Part shown: piece by piece, positions 23,768-32,899 of the stretch
Numbering within the stretch: position 1 is the stretch's first letter
How the letters are laid out: each line of letters begins with the position of its first letter
Assembly (NCBI GenBank): GCA_012798315.1
Contig: JAAZNL010000012.1
Coordinates: 1-50,422, forward strand
DNA from: a candidate division WWE3 bacterium
Lineage (GTDB): Bacteria > Patescibacteriota > WWE3 > UBA101185 > UBA10185
Direction of reading: 5' to 3'
Length of the DNA: 50,422 bases
The notes under the pieces: model-generated
What the model was told of the DNA's origin: nothing
Seen by the model: only the letters and a program-made list of their open reading frames with translations
The model's database searches: none
Program-made: the position numbers and the translations under genes

Positions 23768-26038
23768 ATGAATAGTAATAATCAGAATTTATATATTGTG
23801 GAAAAAATATCCAAACTAATACCTATTTTATTAAGTTTCCTGATGCCGGTTTTCTTCTTATCCATAACGTCAGAGTTTTTCGAATTTAATAAATTCGCAT
23901 TACTTCTGATAGGAACTCTCCTACTCTCTGTTATGTGGGTAATAAAACTTATATCGGGTCAAAAAATTGAATTAACAAAATCGTCTGTTGACTTATCATT
24001 AATCGTTTTAACAATTGTGATGGCATTAAGCACTATTTTTTCTTTAAATAAATCCGTGAGCATTTATGGTAGCCAAGGCAGATGGTTCCCCGGGTTATTT
24101 CCGATGCTCGGGTTTTTGTTTTACTACTATCTAGCAGCTCCGGTGCTTAAAGAAACAAAAACTTTAAAAATGGCCTTTTATGCGCTAATCGCCGGATCTT
24201 CCGTCTCCACAATTGTTGCTATTCTTTCTTACTTTAATGTTTACATAGGAAGTGCTGATTTTATGAGTATTCCTAACTTTACATTAGTAGGCTCCACTAC
24301 TTCTGCCTTAATTTTAGCCGCAGTAGCCATGGTAGGAGCCTTAGCCGCGCTAGCGTATGAACAAAATATACCCAGTAAAATGTTATTAGTTACATCAATT
24401 CTTTTAAATTTCTTTTACGTCGCACTCACAGGATCAATGGTCGGATGGGCAATACTCGCAGTAGGAGCTGTTTGTTTGTTTGTGATGATAGACTTTCGGG
24501 GATACTCAACTAATAGATCTACTTCCATGATCTTAGTGGGAGCTATGTTGGCCATTGTATTGCTAAACGTCGTCCCAAATACCAAAAACGCATTAAAGAA
24601 TCCAAACATGGCTGCAGAAATTACCTTACCTTTCAACGATAGTTGGATTGTTGCTACATCTACAATCAGAGATTATCCTCTTTTAGCAACAGGGCCATCT
24701 ACATTCTATCTTAACTATTCCAGATACAGACCTGTCTCCGTAAATAACACCCCTGTCTGGAACGTACGTTTCGACAAACCACATGATGAACTACTTAATT
24801 CAATGGCAACCTTAGGTATTGTCGGATTAGCCGCAGTACTCTACTTCGCCAGCAGAGTTGCAAAGTTCGCATGGTCAGCAAAGAATATACAAGATGAATC
24901 TGGGTTGGTAAGAGTAATTTCAGTATCCTTACTAGCAACATTGCCGGTTTTCTTATTCACTTACGCGACAGTCATTAACACATTTGTACTATTCCAATTG
25001 CTGATTATGGCAATCGCGGCACACGCCGTAACAAAAGAAGCTGCCAAAGGCGCGGAATTAATCGAAATTAATTTTGCTTCCATAGCGGCCGTTACTACAA
25101 TCGGCGAAGCTGGAGCTATAAAGAGAGAATATTTTCACTACGTCGCGGCTGCACCAATGTTATTAATCGCAGCATATGCAGGATTCTTATTCTACAAATC
25201 GTACGCGGCGGAATTCTATATCAGAAAATCAGTAATTGCAGCTCAAAGTAACAACGGGTCAAAAATCTACGAGTACCAATCAAAAGCGATTAATCTCAAT
25301 CCCCGACGTGATACATACCATGTAGCGTATGCTCAGACAAACCTTGCCTTAGCAAATGCTTTAGCTTCTAAAGAAAATTTAACTGACGAAGATAAAACCA
25401 CCATCCAAACTCTTATTGCACAATCAATTAGAAGTTCAAGAGTCGCTACCGAAGTGCTAAACCCATTAAATGTAGTTAACTGGCAAACAAGAGCTTTGAT
25501 ATATAGAAGTATTTTGGGTGTAGCCGACAATGCTGCTGAATGGGCAATCGCCTCCTACAACACTGCTATTCAGCTAGATCCTTCTAATCCTGCATTAAGA
25601 TTAGATATAGGCGGAATTTACTTTGCTCAGCAAGATTACTTATCTGCAGCTAATTATTTCAGACAGGCAACATCGTTAAAGGCAGACTACGCAAACGCTC
25701 ATTACAATTTTGCGCAAGCACTTATAAAGCTTAACGATCCCGCAAATGCTAAAAGAGAATTAGAGATTACTAAAACTCTGGTTGCCCAAGGATCACCGGA
25801 CTATCAAAAAGTTGAGCAAGATTTGGCTTCCTTAAGTCAAAAACCTACAGTAGCAGGTGCTCAAAATACGAAACCAACTGTTGAACAGCTAACGGGTCAA
25901 ACCACAAATGGACAAACATTACCACAGGAACCTTTGACAAAGCCTGTAGAAACTCAGAACAACGGTACACAAAATTTGAATCTTCAAGACTTACCACAAG
26001 GGTCACAGGTGGGTGCCACACAGCCTGCACAGCAATAA
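23768..26038 (+). CDS. O-antigen ligase/Wzy-like membrane protein with C-terminal TPRs
   Basis: 756 aa. About 11-13 membrane helices in the first ~480 residues. The Wzy_C-type region RDYPLLATGPSTFYLNYSRYRP ... FDKPHDELLNSMATLGIVG is typical of O-antigen ligases and polymerases. TPR repeats follow outside or inside the membrane (NTAIQLDPSNPALRLDIGGI, YFAQQDYLSAANYFRQATSL, ADYANAHYNFAQALIKL). The end is a Gln/Thr/Pro-rich tail. It probably ligates or polymerises a lipid-linked glycan for the cell surface. A strong terminator follows at 26068-26094. Confidence 0.82.
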   Translation: MNSNNQNLYIVEKISKLIPILLSFLMPVFFLSITSEFFEFNKFALLLIGTLLLSVMWVIKLISGQKIELTKSSVDLSLIVLTIVMALSTIFSLNKSVSIYGSQGRWFPGLFPMLGFLFYYYLAAPVLKETKTLKMAFYALIAGSSVSTIVAILSYFNVYIGSADFMSIPNFTLVGSTTSALILAAVAMVGALAALAYEQNIPSKMLLVTSILLNFFYVALTGSMVGWAILAVGAVCLFVMIDFRGYSTNRSTSMILVGAMLAIVLLNVVPNTKNALKNPNMAAEITLPFNDSWIVATSTIRDYPLLATGPSTFYLNYSRYRPVSVNNTPVWNVRFDKPHDELLNSMATLGIVGLAAVLYFASRVAKFAWSAKNIQDESGLVRVISVSLLATLPVFLFTYATVINTFVLFQLLIMAIAAHAVTKEAAKGAELIEINFASIAAVTTIGEAGAIKREYFHYVAAAPMLLIAAYAGFLFYKSYAAEFYIRKSVIAAQSNNGSKIYEYQSKAINLNPRRDTYHVAYAQTNLALANALASKENLTDEDKTTIQTLIAQSIRSSRVATEVLNPLNVVNWQTRALIYRSILGVADNAAEWAIASYNTAIQLDPSNPALRLDIGGIYFAQQDYLSAANYFRQATSLKADYANAHYNFAQALIKLNDPANAKRELEITKTLVAQGSPDYQKVEQDLASLSQKPTVAGAQNTKPTVEQLTGQTTNGQTLPQEPLTKPVETQNNGTQNLNLQDLPQGSQVGATQPAQQ

Positions 26039-26067
26039 CACAAAGCTGATTGATTAAAAACAATTCA

Positions 26068-26094
26068 AAATCCCCCGCGTTTAGCGGGGGATTT
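26068..26094 (+). terminator. intrinsic terminator after Wzy-like gene
   Basis: AAATCCCCCGC (26068-26078) and GCGGGGGATTT (26084-26094) are perfectly complementary around a 5-base loop. Because of the A/T flanks it could work in both directions and also end the tRNA-Ala transcript. Confidence 0.9.
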
Positions 26095-26123
26095 CTGTTA
26101 AAAGCCGTTGGGTAAACTATTAT

Positions 26124-26199
26124 TGGTGGACCGTAGCGGGATCGAACCGCTTACCTCTTCTATGCCATAGAAGCGCTCTGCCAATTGAGCTAACGGCCC
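26124..26199 (-). tRNA. tRNA-Ala (anticodon GGC)
   Basis: 76 nt. Acceptor GGGCCGT/ACGGTCC with one G-U pair, encoded CCA. Anticodon stem CTTCT/AGAAG encloses ATGGCAT, giving GGC. A TATAAT (26210-26215) 10 bases upstream with a weak TGTAAA 17 bp further is the likely promoter. Confidence 0.95.
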
Positions 26200-26222
26200 A
26201 AGCCGAGATATTATAACCAAAA

Positions 26223-27365
26223 CTAATACTTTTTTACATCTTTAGTTTTTACTTTTTCGGTCTGAAAAACCATTCTTCTGTTAGGAAGGTTTGAGGGGTC
26301 ATAAAGTTTTGTAGGAGATACAGTTTCAAATTTTTCTCTGGCAGGGGCTTGTCTTAGTTCTTTTTCGATAGCGATCAGTAAATCATCCCTACCCTTGCCC
26401 GACGCTGCAGAGATACCAATTACTGAAATTTTGTATTTATCCTTAAATGCCTTTTTTATCTTTTCAAATGAATCCAAAACTTCGGTGATATCCAGTTTAT
26501 TAATAATCGTTAACGCAGGCTTTTCTATAACCTTCTCATTATATTGTTGGAGTTCGTTTCTAAGCATTTCGTATGAATTAAGACTTGAAGTTACGTAATC
26601 ATCACCTTTTATGTCAAACAAGGGATCTATAATAAACAAAAGCATTCTTGTACGCTCTACATGCCTTAAAAACTGGTCTCCAAGACCTTTGCCTTCGGCT
26701 GCACCTTCTATTAGTCCCGGAATATCTGCGATAACCGTGTGCCCAAGAGTTGGAAGTTCCAAAATCCCCAGGTTAGGACTTAATGTTGTAAACGGATAAT
26801 CTCCTACTTTGGCATTAGAGCGCGTTAAAAGGTTTAAAAGTGTGCTTTTACCCGCGTTTGGTACACCAACCAAACCTATGTCCGCAACTAATTTTATTTC
26901 TAACTTTATTGTTTTCACCTCACCCCGGACACCTTCGGTATATTGAGTCGGAGTTTGATTAGTCGAACTTCTGAACCGCCAATTTCCTTTGCCACCTCTT
27001 CCCCCTCGTGCAACTAAAAATTGGGTTTGAGCCGTATCTAAATCGGATACCAGAACCTCCTGACCGTTTTTTAATTCATATATCAACGTACCCACCGGAA
27101 CCTTAATATACAAATCGTCTCCATTGGCGCCACTCATTTTCTTTTTTCCGCCAACGAATCCTGGTGTGGCTTCAAAAATATTTTTTGACTTAAAGTCCAT
27201 CAAAGTGGCCATATTATTGTCAGAAATAATGTAGACATCGCCGCCTTTACCACCATCTCCGCCATCGGGGCCGCCCTTGGGTATAAATTTTTCACGCCTA
27301 AACGAGACTTGCCCGTCGCCTCCATTACCTGCTTTTACTTTTATTTGTGCCACATCAATCAGCAT
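26223..27365 (-). CDS. obg: GTPase Obg (ribosome assembly)
   Basis: 380 aa from ATG 27365 (MLIDVAQIKVKAGNGGDGQV), chosen because AAGGA lies seven bases before it; the frame opens at a TTG six codons earlier that overlaps the previous stop. Glycine-rich Obg fold (FIPKGGPDGGDGGKGGDVYI), then the G domain GLVGVPNAGKSTLL, switch I TTLSPNLG, ADIPGLIEGAAEGKGLG, NKLD, and SAASGKG. It lacks the C-terminal OCT domain of some Obg proteins. It is translationally close to the upstream LysM/M23 gene. Confidence 0.95.
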   Translation of the reverse strand: MLIDVAQIKVKAGNGGDGQVSFRREKFIPKGGPDGGDGGKGGDVYIISDNNMATLMDFKSKNIFEATPGFVGGKKKMSGANGDDLYIKVPVGTLIYELKNGQEVLVSDLDTAQTQFLVARGGRGGKGNWRFRSSTNQTPTQYTEGVRGEVKTIKLEIKLVADIGLVGVPNAGKSTLLNLLTRSNAKVGDYPFTTLSPNLGILELPTLGHTVIADIPGLIEGAAEGKGLGDQFLRHVERTRMLLFIIDPLFDIKGDDYVTSSLNSYEMLRNELQQYNEKVIEKPALTIINKLDITEVLDSFEKIKKAFKDKYKISVIGISAASGKGRDDLLIAIEKELRQAPAREKFETVSPTKLYDPSNLPNRRMVFQTEKVKTKDVKKY

Positions 27366-27379
27366 ATTTTTTCCTTCTA

Positions 27380-28585
27380 TCAATTCGTGTAACTAAACGG
27401 ATTCTGCGGAATACCGTTAAATTTGACCATAAAGTGTACATGAGGACCTGTTGAACGTCCTGTGTTGCCCATAACTCCTATCATCTGCCCCCTGGATATC
27501 TTTTGACCATAACTAACATCGAGCCTGCTCATATGTCCGTACACAGTTTCATAGCCATTTCCGTGGTCTATTCTAACATGAAGACCCAAACCGTAGGGAT
27601 CCCACCCTGCCCTCGTAACACGTCCTCCTGTACAGGCAAACAACGGAGGCAATCCTCCACTCCACGGAGTAGCGATATCCACACCATTATGATACCAAGA
27701 GAAGTATTGGGTAACTATTCTAACCGTTGTAGGCCATACACAATAATTTTTGCTTGGCGAGGCACTTGCATAGCTTGCAGATCCTGTCACAGGAGGGGCT
27801 ACGAATACAGGAGGTGCTACAGGTTCAGGCACTTTGGCTCCCGGTATCACTAACTCTGTACCTGGTGATAATCGGGATGTGTCCAAAACGTAATTGAAAT
27901 CTGCGATTGCTTGAGCAGGCACTTCGTATTTTGCGGCAATAGAATTTAACGTGTCACCTTTTTCTACTTTATGAATTAAACCACTCACAGGAGGAATTGT
28001 TATATCTTGTCCTATTTTTAAAACGCTGGAGTCAGTTAAACCATTGACATACTTCAACGCATCTACTGAGATTTTAAACTTTTCACCTATACCAAACAGC
28101 GAATCACCGGGTTCGACCTTATAAATATAAGCTTCTGTTCGCTTACGATCTTCCGGTATATTTGTTGTCGCTGTATCCCTGCGGGGAATTATGTCTGAAC
28201 TGCCGGTTAAATAGTCAGGAGCGACATCTTGCGCAACTACAAAATTAAAACTACTAAAAACCTCTCCGAGCAAAAATACTACGAATCCGACCACCATAAC
28301 TACAAACGTTGCAATTGGCCTCCCCAGCTTTCCGCGCGACCAAATTAATTTAACAACTACATAATCTTTTAAAACTCCGGGTGTTTGGACCAAAAGATAC
28401 AGAATTTTGCTTAAGAGACCAAAAATGTCCCCGATTTTATGGACAGAATAACCGAATATTGCCCTTACAAAGCCCTTCCAGGCATTAAAATAACGCTCAA
28501 ATTGATTGCGTCCTGACGGCTTAAAACCTTCAAAACTAAGGCGGAAAAACCGGCTGGATTTGGGGCGTTTTATTGTAAATATCAT
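27380..28585 (-). CDS. LysM / M23 peptidase-domain envelope protein
   Basis: 401 aa. A basic cytoplasmic lead of ~90 aa precedes a membrane helix (91-112), two LysM domains (about 152-198 and 203-248) that bind peptidoglycan, a Pro/Val linker, and an M23 LytM-type peptidase domain. The zinc ligands are intact: HNGVD (H299, D303) and GPHVHF (H382, H384). It is probably a wall hydrolase acting outside the membrane in growth or division. Gene order here is rho, M23, obg, all on the minus strand with gaps of about 50 bp and 14 bp. Confidence 0.92.
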   Translation of the reverse strand: MIFTIKRPKSSRFFRLSFEGFKPSGRNQFERYFNAWKGFVRAIFGYSVHKIGDIFGLLSKILYLLVQTPGVLKDYVVVKLIWSRGKLGRPIATFVVMVVGFVVFLLGEVFSSFNFVVAQDVAPDYLTGSSDIIPRRDTATTNIPEDRKRTEAYIYKVEPGDSLFGIGEKFKISVDALKYVNGLTDSSVLKIGQDITIPPVSGLIHKVEKGDTLNSIAAKYEVPAQAIADFNYVLDTSRLSPGTELVIPGAKVPEPVAPPVFVAPPVTGSASYASASPSKNYCVWPTTVRIVTQYFSWYHNGVDIATPWSGGLPPLFACTGGRVTRAGWDPYGLGLHVRIDHGNGYETVYGHMSRLDVSYGQKISRGQMIGVMGNTGRSTGPHVHFMVKFNGIPQNPFSYTN

Positions 28586-28637
28586 ATTATTCCAGGTTTT
28601 ATTCTATCAACCTGTGCTAACGTACTCAAATTGCCCC

Positions 28638-30014
28638 TTAAGAAGCTTTGTGGAGGTTATCCAGGAATTCTTTATTAGATTTGGATTTCTTAAGTCTTTC
28701 AATAACCAAATCGGTGGCTTCTCTATCGTCTAATAGATCGATCATTCTTCTCAATCTATAGACTTTTTCTAAATCATCCTTTGGTAATAAAATCTCTTCA
28801 TGGCGGGTGCCGCTAGATTTAATGTCAATAGCAGGAAAGATACGTCTTTCGGATAAGGCTCTGTCTAAACGTAACTCCATATTACCTGTACCTTTGAACT
28901 CTTCAAAGATAACATCATCCATTCTGGAACCGGTTTCCACTAAAGCTGTTGCAATGATGGTTAAACTGCCGCCTTCCTCAAACTTACGGGCAGCGCCAAA
29001 AAAGTGTTTAGCCGGATAAAGTGCAGCCGGGTCAAAACCACCTGTTAATGTTCTTCCGGAAGGAGGAGCTACCATATTGTAGGCACGGGCCAATCTGGTT
29101 AACGAGTCCATTAAGATAACTACGTCCTTACCTACTTCGGCTAATCTCTTTGCTCTTTCCAAACAAATCTCTGCAATTCTTGTTTGATCATCAGCTTTTT
29201 CGTCAAAGTTACTGGCAAAAACTTCACCTTTTACACTTCTGCTAAAATGCGTAACTTCCTCAGGACGTTCGCCGATTAATGCCACAAGTAAAACTACCTC
29301 CGGAAAGTTGGTAGAGATACCATTAGCTATATCTTTTAAAAGCCATGTCTTGCCTGCTTTAGGAGGGGCAACTATCATAGCGCGTTGGCCCTTACCGATA
29401 GGAGCAACCAAATCTATCAAACGGGTGGCCATAACATCACTTTCAGTTTCCAATTTAAGCCATTGGTTAGGAAAAACAGGTGTTAAATGTACAAATTGAG
29501 GTCTTTTACGAGCTAACTCAGGGTCCAACCCTTCTACTTTGTCTACTTTAAGCAGGGATAAGTATCTTTCTCCTTCTTTAGGCGGACGCGCATACCCATT
29601 TATTACATCACCCATTCTAAGGTTAAATCTGCGAATCTGTGACTGACTTATATAAACATCTCTGGGTAAATCATCGGTACTTTTTTCTTTTTGTCTAATT
29701 ACTCCGTAATCGGGTAATACTTCCAACATGCCGGAAATTGCCATAACATCTCCGTTTACGCTACTTTCAGAATAGGAAGCATAACCAATGTTTTGGGCGT
29801 TGTAGTTATTTGTCGAATTTATGGGTCGATCTGATACATAACCAGTGTCTGGTTTTGTCGCGAATTCGGAAACCACTGTGTTCTCCACAGGTTCGTTTAT
29901 CAGTTCGTCCTCCAATGGTAAATTTTGAGTAGCAGCAACCGGAGTTACTCTACTTCTGGTAGTAGTTCTACGATTACTATTCTTATTGCTATCAGACACA
30001 TTTTTTACTGTCAT
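28638..30014 (-). CDS. rho: transcription termination factor Rho
   Basis: 458 aa. Residues 1-87 are polar, low-complexity and do not look like the usual Rho N-terminal helix bundle. The cold-shock-like RNA-binding domain follows ([35 protein letters not shown]). Next is the RecA-type motor with Walker A APPKAGKT (216-223), Walker [17 protein letters not shown], and the Q-loop/R-loop region ([37 protein letters not shown]). Rho stops transcription of untranslated RNA. A disordered N-terminal insertion occurs in several bacterial Rho proteins. Confidence 0.96.
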   Translation of the reverse strand: MTVKNVSDSNKNSNRRTTTRSRVTPVAATQNLPLEDELINEPVENTVVSEFATKPDTGYVSDRPINSTNNYNAQNIGYASYSESSVNGDVMAISGMLEVLPDYGVIRQKEKSTDDLPRDVYISQSQIRRFNLRMGDVINGYARPPKEGERYLSLLKVDKVEGLDPELARKRPQFVHLTPVFPNQWLKLETESDVMATRLIDLVAPIGKGQRAMIVAPPKAGKTWLLKDIANGISTNFPEVVLLVALIGERPEEVTHFSRSVKGEVFASNFDEKADDQTRIAEICLERAKRLAEVGKDVVILMDSLTRLARAYNMVAPPSGRTLTGGFDPAALYPAKHFFGAARKFEEGGSLTIIATALVETGSRMDDVIFEEFKGTGNMELRLDRALSERRIFPAIDIKSSGTRHEEILLPKDDLEKVYRLRRMIDLLDDREATDLVIERLKKSKSNKEFLDNLHKAS

Positions 30015-30097
30015 ATGTTTATGATTTTTGAAATCCTAAAATAAATATTTTTTAAATAAAGATGAAAAACGCATAGAGTTAGCGAAAGCTCATCTAT

Positions 30098-30136
30098 AGC
30101 GGGGAGATAGCCACTGCCCCACGCTACCTCCCCACT
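30098..30136 (-). terminator. 14-bp hairpin between sortase 2 and rho
   Basis: 30123-30136 pairs with 30098-30111 on the minus strand: 14 bp with two G-U wobbles and an 11-base loop. It lies 11 bp after the sortase 2 stop. No T-run directly follows. A smaller AGC-GAAA-GCT-type hairpin and then GCGTTTTTC are about 20-40 bp further. Confidence 0.55.
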
Positions 30137-30146
30137 GTAAATCCGG

Positions 30147-30860
30147 TTACTCCACAACTAATTCAGCCTTTACGACAAGCCTTTTGTCGTAAGTTGCACG
30201 ACCGGGCAACCACACTCCACCACAAGTTACTAACGTTAATACTGATTGGTCTTCGTTACCATCAAATATTTGTAGTCTGTTAGGATCATTAATACCTACT
30301 AAAAAGGACTCGGTCACAGAATAGGCGTATAGCTTACCATACCTATCTTCAATCAAAACTTTATCATCTACCTTAAGATTTTTCAACTCCCAGAAAGCAG
30401 CAGGTCTGCCAAAATTATCATCGTAGTGGGCGTTTATTATAACATTTCCATCCTCGCCGGGACGGGACCCATACTTATACCAGCCACCGACTTTCCAGTC
30501 TTTTGGTGCTTCCAAAGCTTTATCGTTATCCAACCCCACCTCAACCAAATTTACAGTTGAGTTACGATTTGGAAACTTAAGGGATACCGCCTCACCATAT
30601 AATGGTCGTAAAGCATCCTTAAATACCGAGGGTTTTTCCTCGACAGGAGAACTGGAAATGACCGGTTTGTCGGCAATTTCATTTTTGTGCCAGTTACGGT
30701 TAATCAAATGGAATTTACTTCCATCAAAATAGCCTCCCAGGTACAAAGCACTTAATGAGAACATTACTGGGGCTAAAATAGCCAATCCCAACATTACCCT
30801 TTTATTTAAAAGTATAGAATCAAACTTTTCTAGTACCCTGTATTTAAGTTTAAATGCCAT
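30147..30860 (-). CDS. sortase (transpeptidase) 2, class E/F-like
   Basis: 237 aa. N-terminal anchor at about 22-43. Catalytic residues: INAHYDD (H145), LVTCGGVW (C213), DKRLVV (R227). GWYKYGSRPGEDGNVII before the His is typical of class E/F sortases. The gene directly follows the LPKTG-protein gene on the same strand, so that protein is its likely substrate. The 126-bp gap between them is highly structured (30886-30975). It shares the general fold with sortase 1 at 9271 but little sequence. Confidence 0.9.
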   Translation of the reverse strand: MAFKLKYRVLEKFDSILLNKRVMLGLAILAPVMFSLSALYLGGYFDGSKFHLINRNWHKNEIADKPVISSSPVEEKPSVFKDALRPLYGEAVSLKFPNRNSTVNLVEVGLDNDKALEAPKDWKVGGWYKYGSRPGEDGNVIINAHYDDNFGRPAAFWELKNLKVDDKVLIEDRYGKLYAYSVTESFLVGINDPNRLQIFDGNEDQSVLTLVTCGGVWLPGRATYDKRLVVKAELVVE

Positions 30861-30885
30861 TTTCGGTTATATTGAAAATTATTAC

Positions 30886-30975
30886 CCGGCTTTGGACCGG
30901 AAACAGAATGGTCGAGTAAGGCAGGGGCCAAACCCAACCATTCTATCCCCGGCCCAAAAGGTTATCTTTTGGGGC
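30886..30975 (-). promoter_or_regulatory. three-hairpin structured gap between LPXTG gene and sortase 2
   Basis: On the minus strand: CTTTTGGG-like arms at 30966-30973 and 30953-30960 closing a 5-base loop, then AGAATGGT/ACCATTCT (30937-30944 with 30905-30912), then CCGG/CCGG (30897-30900 with 30886-30889). No T-run follows the first hairpin, so a processing or RNA-stability element that separates substrate and sortase expression is as likely as a terminator. Confidence 0.5.
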
Positions 30976-30986
30976 GGGAGTAAATA

Positions 30987-31682
30987 TTACTTGTTAAAAG
31001 GTACGCGAATCTTTCTGAATACTAATCCCACGGCGACAGCTCCTAAACCTGCGACACCTGCTAATGCAGATTCCGCACCGGTCTTAGGTAATTCTTTTAT
31101 CTCTTTTTCGTAGTCTTTCCAGCATACTGTAGCTGTATCAGAACCTTCTTTATTTCCATCCCAATACACAGCAGCCTTGTTAACTACGCATTTCTCGTAT
31201 TCGCCATCTCTGTCTAGTTCGTCTTCATCGACTCTAACTTTGATCTTAAACTCTTTGGTTTCACCGGGATCAAAGTTATCCCAATCTTCTGTCAAGCCAT
31301 CACCACCAATTCTATGCAATTCATCAGGTAAACTGTCTTTCATTTTCATATCATCAAAGTCCAGGTCACCATAGTCATCACTCATATTTTTGATTCTTAT
31401 ACAAAATTCAACATATTTATCTTTTTCGTCATTATCGGTTAAATCAATGGTTACTTCATCGTTCCACTCTTTACAGGACTTGTCCTTTTTTTCACCTTCA
31501 AGTCTAACCCATTTTTCAATTTTAAATCTTTTATTTACGATACAAGTTTCCCCACCACCGTAATTCTCTTCACAATCCGCATCATCGTCAGCGAAAACTC
31601 TTTGAGGAAACATAGCAGTTACGGTTGTAACCGCTACTAAGGACAATATTAAATTAGCTACTATACTTTTATAATTTTTCAT
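30987..31682 (-). CDS. LPXTG surface protein, sortase substrate
   Basis: 231 aa. N-terminal signal peptide ends near FPQRVFADD. The mature part is very acidic, with Cys pairs and a beta-domain resembling DUF11-type modules (DMKMKDSLPDELHRIGG, DPGETKEFKIKVRVDE). The C-terminal sorting signal is LPKTG (198-202), a hydrophobic helix and the basic tail FRKIRVPFNK. It is attached outside the cell, probably by sortase 2, encoded next. The strong promoter with a dyad at 31812-31847 suggests it is a major regulated surface protein. Confidence 0.9.
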   Translation of the reverse strand: MKNYKSIVANLILSLVAVTTVTAMFPQRVFADDDADCEENYGGGETCIVNKRFKIEKWVRLEGEKKDKSCKEWNDEVTIDLTDNDEKDKYVEFCIRIKNMSDDYGDLDFDDMKMKDSLPDELHRIGGDGLTEDWDNFDPGETKEFKIKVRVDEDELDRDGEYEKCVVNKAAVYWDGNKEGSDTATVCWKDYEKEIKELPKTGAESALAGVAGLGAVAVGLVFRKIRVPFNK

Positions 31683-31811
31683 TTTAATAATTCCGCATTA
31701 CCCTTTAGTACTTAAAAGGCATACTTAACTTGTTTTTTTGGCAGGAACATTTGTTGCTGTAATAACAACAAAATCGGAGTCTTTAAAAGGACTCACAATT
31801 TATATACAGCT

Positions 31812-31847
31812 ATTATATCTTATAGTATTAGTTGTGTCAATACTATA
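31812..31847 (-). promoter_or_regulatory. promoter and dyad operator of LPXTG gene
   Basis: Minus strand TTGACA (31835-31840), 17-bp spacer, TATAAT (31812-31817): full consensus. An inverted repeat TATAGTATT-N9-AATACTATA (31821-31829 and 31839-31847) spans the -35 and spacer. The upstream arm continues as CCTATAG. The leader to ATG 31682 is about 120 nt with two hairpins (GAGTC/GACTC and TTGTTG/CAACAA). Confidence 0.75.
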
Positions 31848-31850
31848 GGG

Positions 31851-31869
31851 CCGGAGTATATAAATCCGG
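31851..31869 (-). terminator. small hairpin after galE
   Basis: CCGGA/TCCGG arms with a 9-base AT loop, 27 bp past the galE stop and just upstream of the LPXTG promoter. No T-run, so a weak call. Confidence 0.35.
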
Positions 31870-31895
31870 TTATTTTAACATATTTTCTCCAACTC

Positions 31896-32897
31896 TCAAT
31901 AGGAATATCCGTTAGGACGCGCCACGTACCATTTTTGCAGGCATTCCACGCTTTTTTTAATATCTCTTTTAGGCTGCCAGTTAAGTAACTGCTGAGCCTT
32001 GGCATTAGAAGCAAATAACCGAGCGGATTCACCCTTACGCGCGTCGCCACGTTTTCTGGGTATCGTCACATTTATAGCCTTTTCCACTTCTTGAATCATT
32101 TCTTCAACCGAACTTCCTCTTCCGGTACCTAAATTTATCTCGTTGCTCGCCCCACCCTGTTCCAGATAGGAAAAACCTAGATAATGGGCATCTATCAGGT
32201 CGTTAACATCCACATAATCTCTAATAGGTGTGCCATCTGGCGTGTCCACCTTCGGACAGGTTAACTCGAATTCCTCTATTCCCATTGCTCCTCTGACCAA
32301 ATTTTGCAAAAGTAGCACAGACGGTTTCTTGCTGTCACCTATGGAACCATCTTCAGCAGCACCGCATACATTAAAATATCTGAAAATTAAATAGTTGAAC
32401 CCGTAAATTTGGCTCATCCATTTAATAATGTTCTCTGCCATCAATTTAGATTCTCCATACGGATTGCTAGGTTTCTTGGGATGCTCCTCGTTTATGGGGA
32501 GATAGACAGATTCCCCATATACAGCACAGGTAGATGAAAAAATGATATTTTTGACAGAAAATTCTTTCATGGCTTTGAGTAAGTTAAGGGTTCCGTATAC
32601 GTTGTTCTCAAAATAAAGTTCCGGCGCTGACATTGACTCGTTTACTAAACACAAAGCGCCAAAGTGCAATACAGCATCAAAATGAGCCTTTGTGAACACA
32701 CTCCTAACCGCGTTGGCATTTCTCAGGTCAACCTGGTGGAAAGTAAGATCTCCATAACCCGTTAGCACATCCACAGCCTCTCCAAATCCACGCATAAGAT
32801 TATCGATAACAGTTACTTTGTGTCCTTCTTCAAGAAACCTTTTTACCGCGTGGCTTCCTATATAACCGGCTCCTCCGGTAATTAGTATATCTGCCAT
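31896..32897 (-). CDS. galE: UDP-glucose 4-epimerase (SDR family)
   Basis: 333 aa, usual length. NAD-binding GGAGYIGSHA (8-17), DNLMRGF, active-site SSTCAVYGES and YGESK (Tyr/Lys pair), FRYFNVCGA, and DYVDVNDL in the substrate region. It interconverts UDP-Glc and UDP-Gal (or the N-acetyl forms) for surface glycan synthesis. AAGGAG lies about seven bases before the ATG, inside the end of the upstream 1221-aa gene (gap 2 bp), so it is a downstream operon gene initiated by Shine-Dalgarno pairing. Confidence 0.95.
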   Translation of the reverse strand: MADILITGGAGYIGSHAVKRFLEEGHKVTVIDNLMRGFGEAVDVLTGYGDLTFHQVDLRNANAVRSVFTKAHFDAVLHFGALCLVNESMSAPELYFENNVYGTLNLLKAMKEFSVKNIIFSSTCAVYGESVYLPINEEHPKKPSNPYGESKLMAENIIKWMSQIYGFNYLIFRYFNVCGAAEDGSIGDSKKPSVLLLQNLVRGAMGIEEFELTCPKVDTPDGTPIRDYVDVNDLIDAHYLGFSYLEQGGASNEINLGTGRGSSVEEMIQEVEKAINVTIPRKRGDARKGESARLFASNAKAQQLLNWQPKRDIKKSVECLQKWYVARPNGYSY

Positions 32898-32899
32898 AA

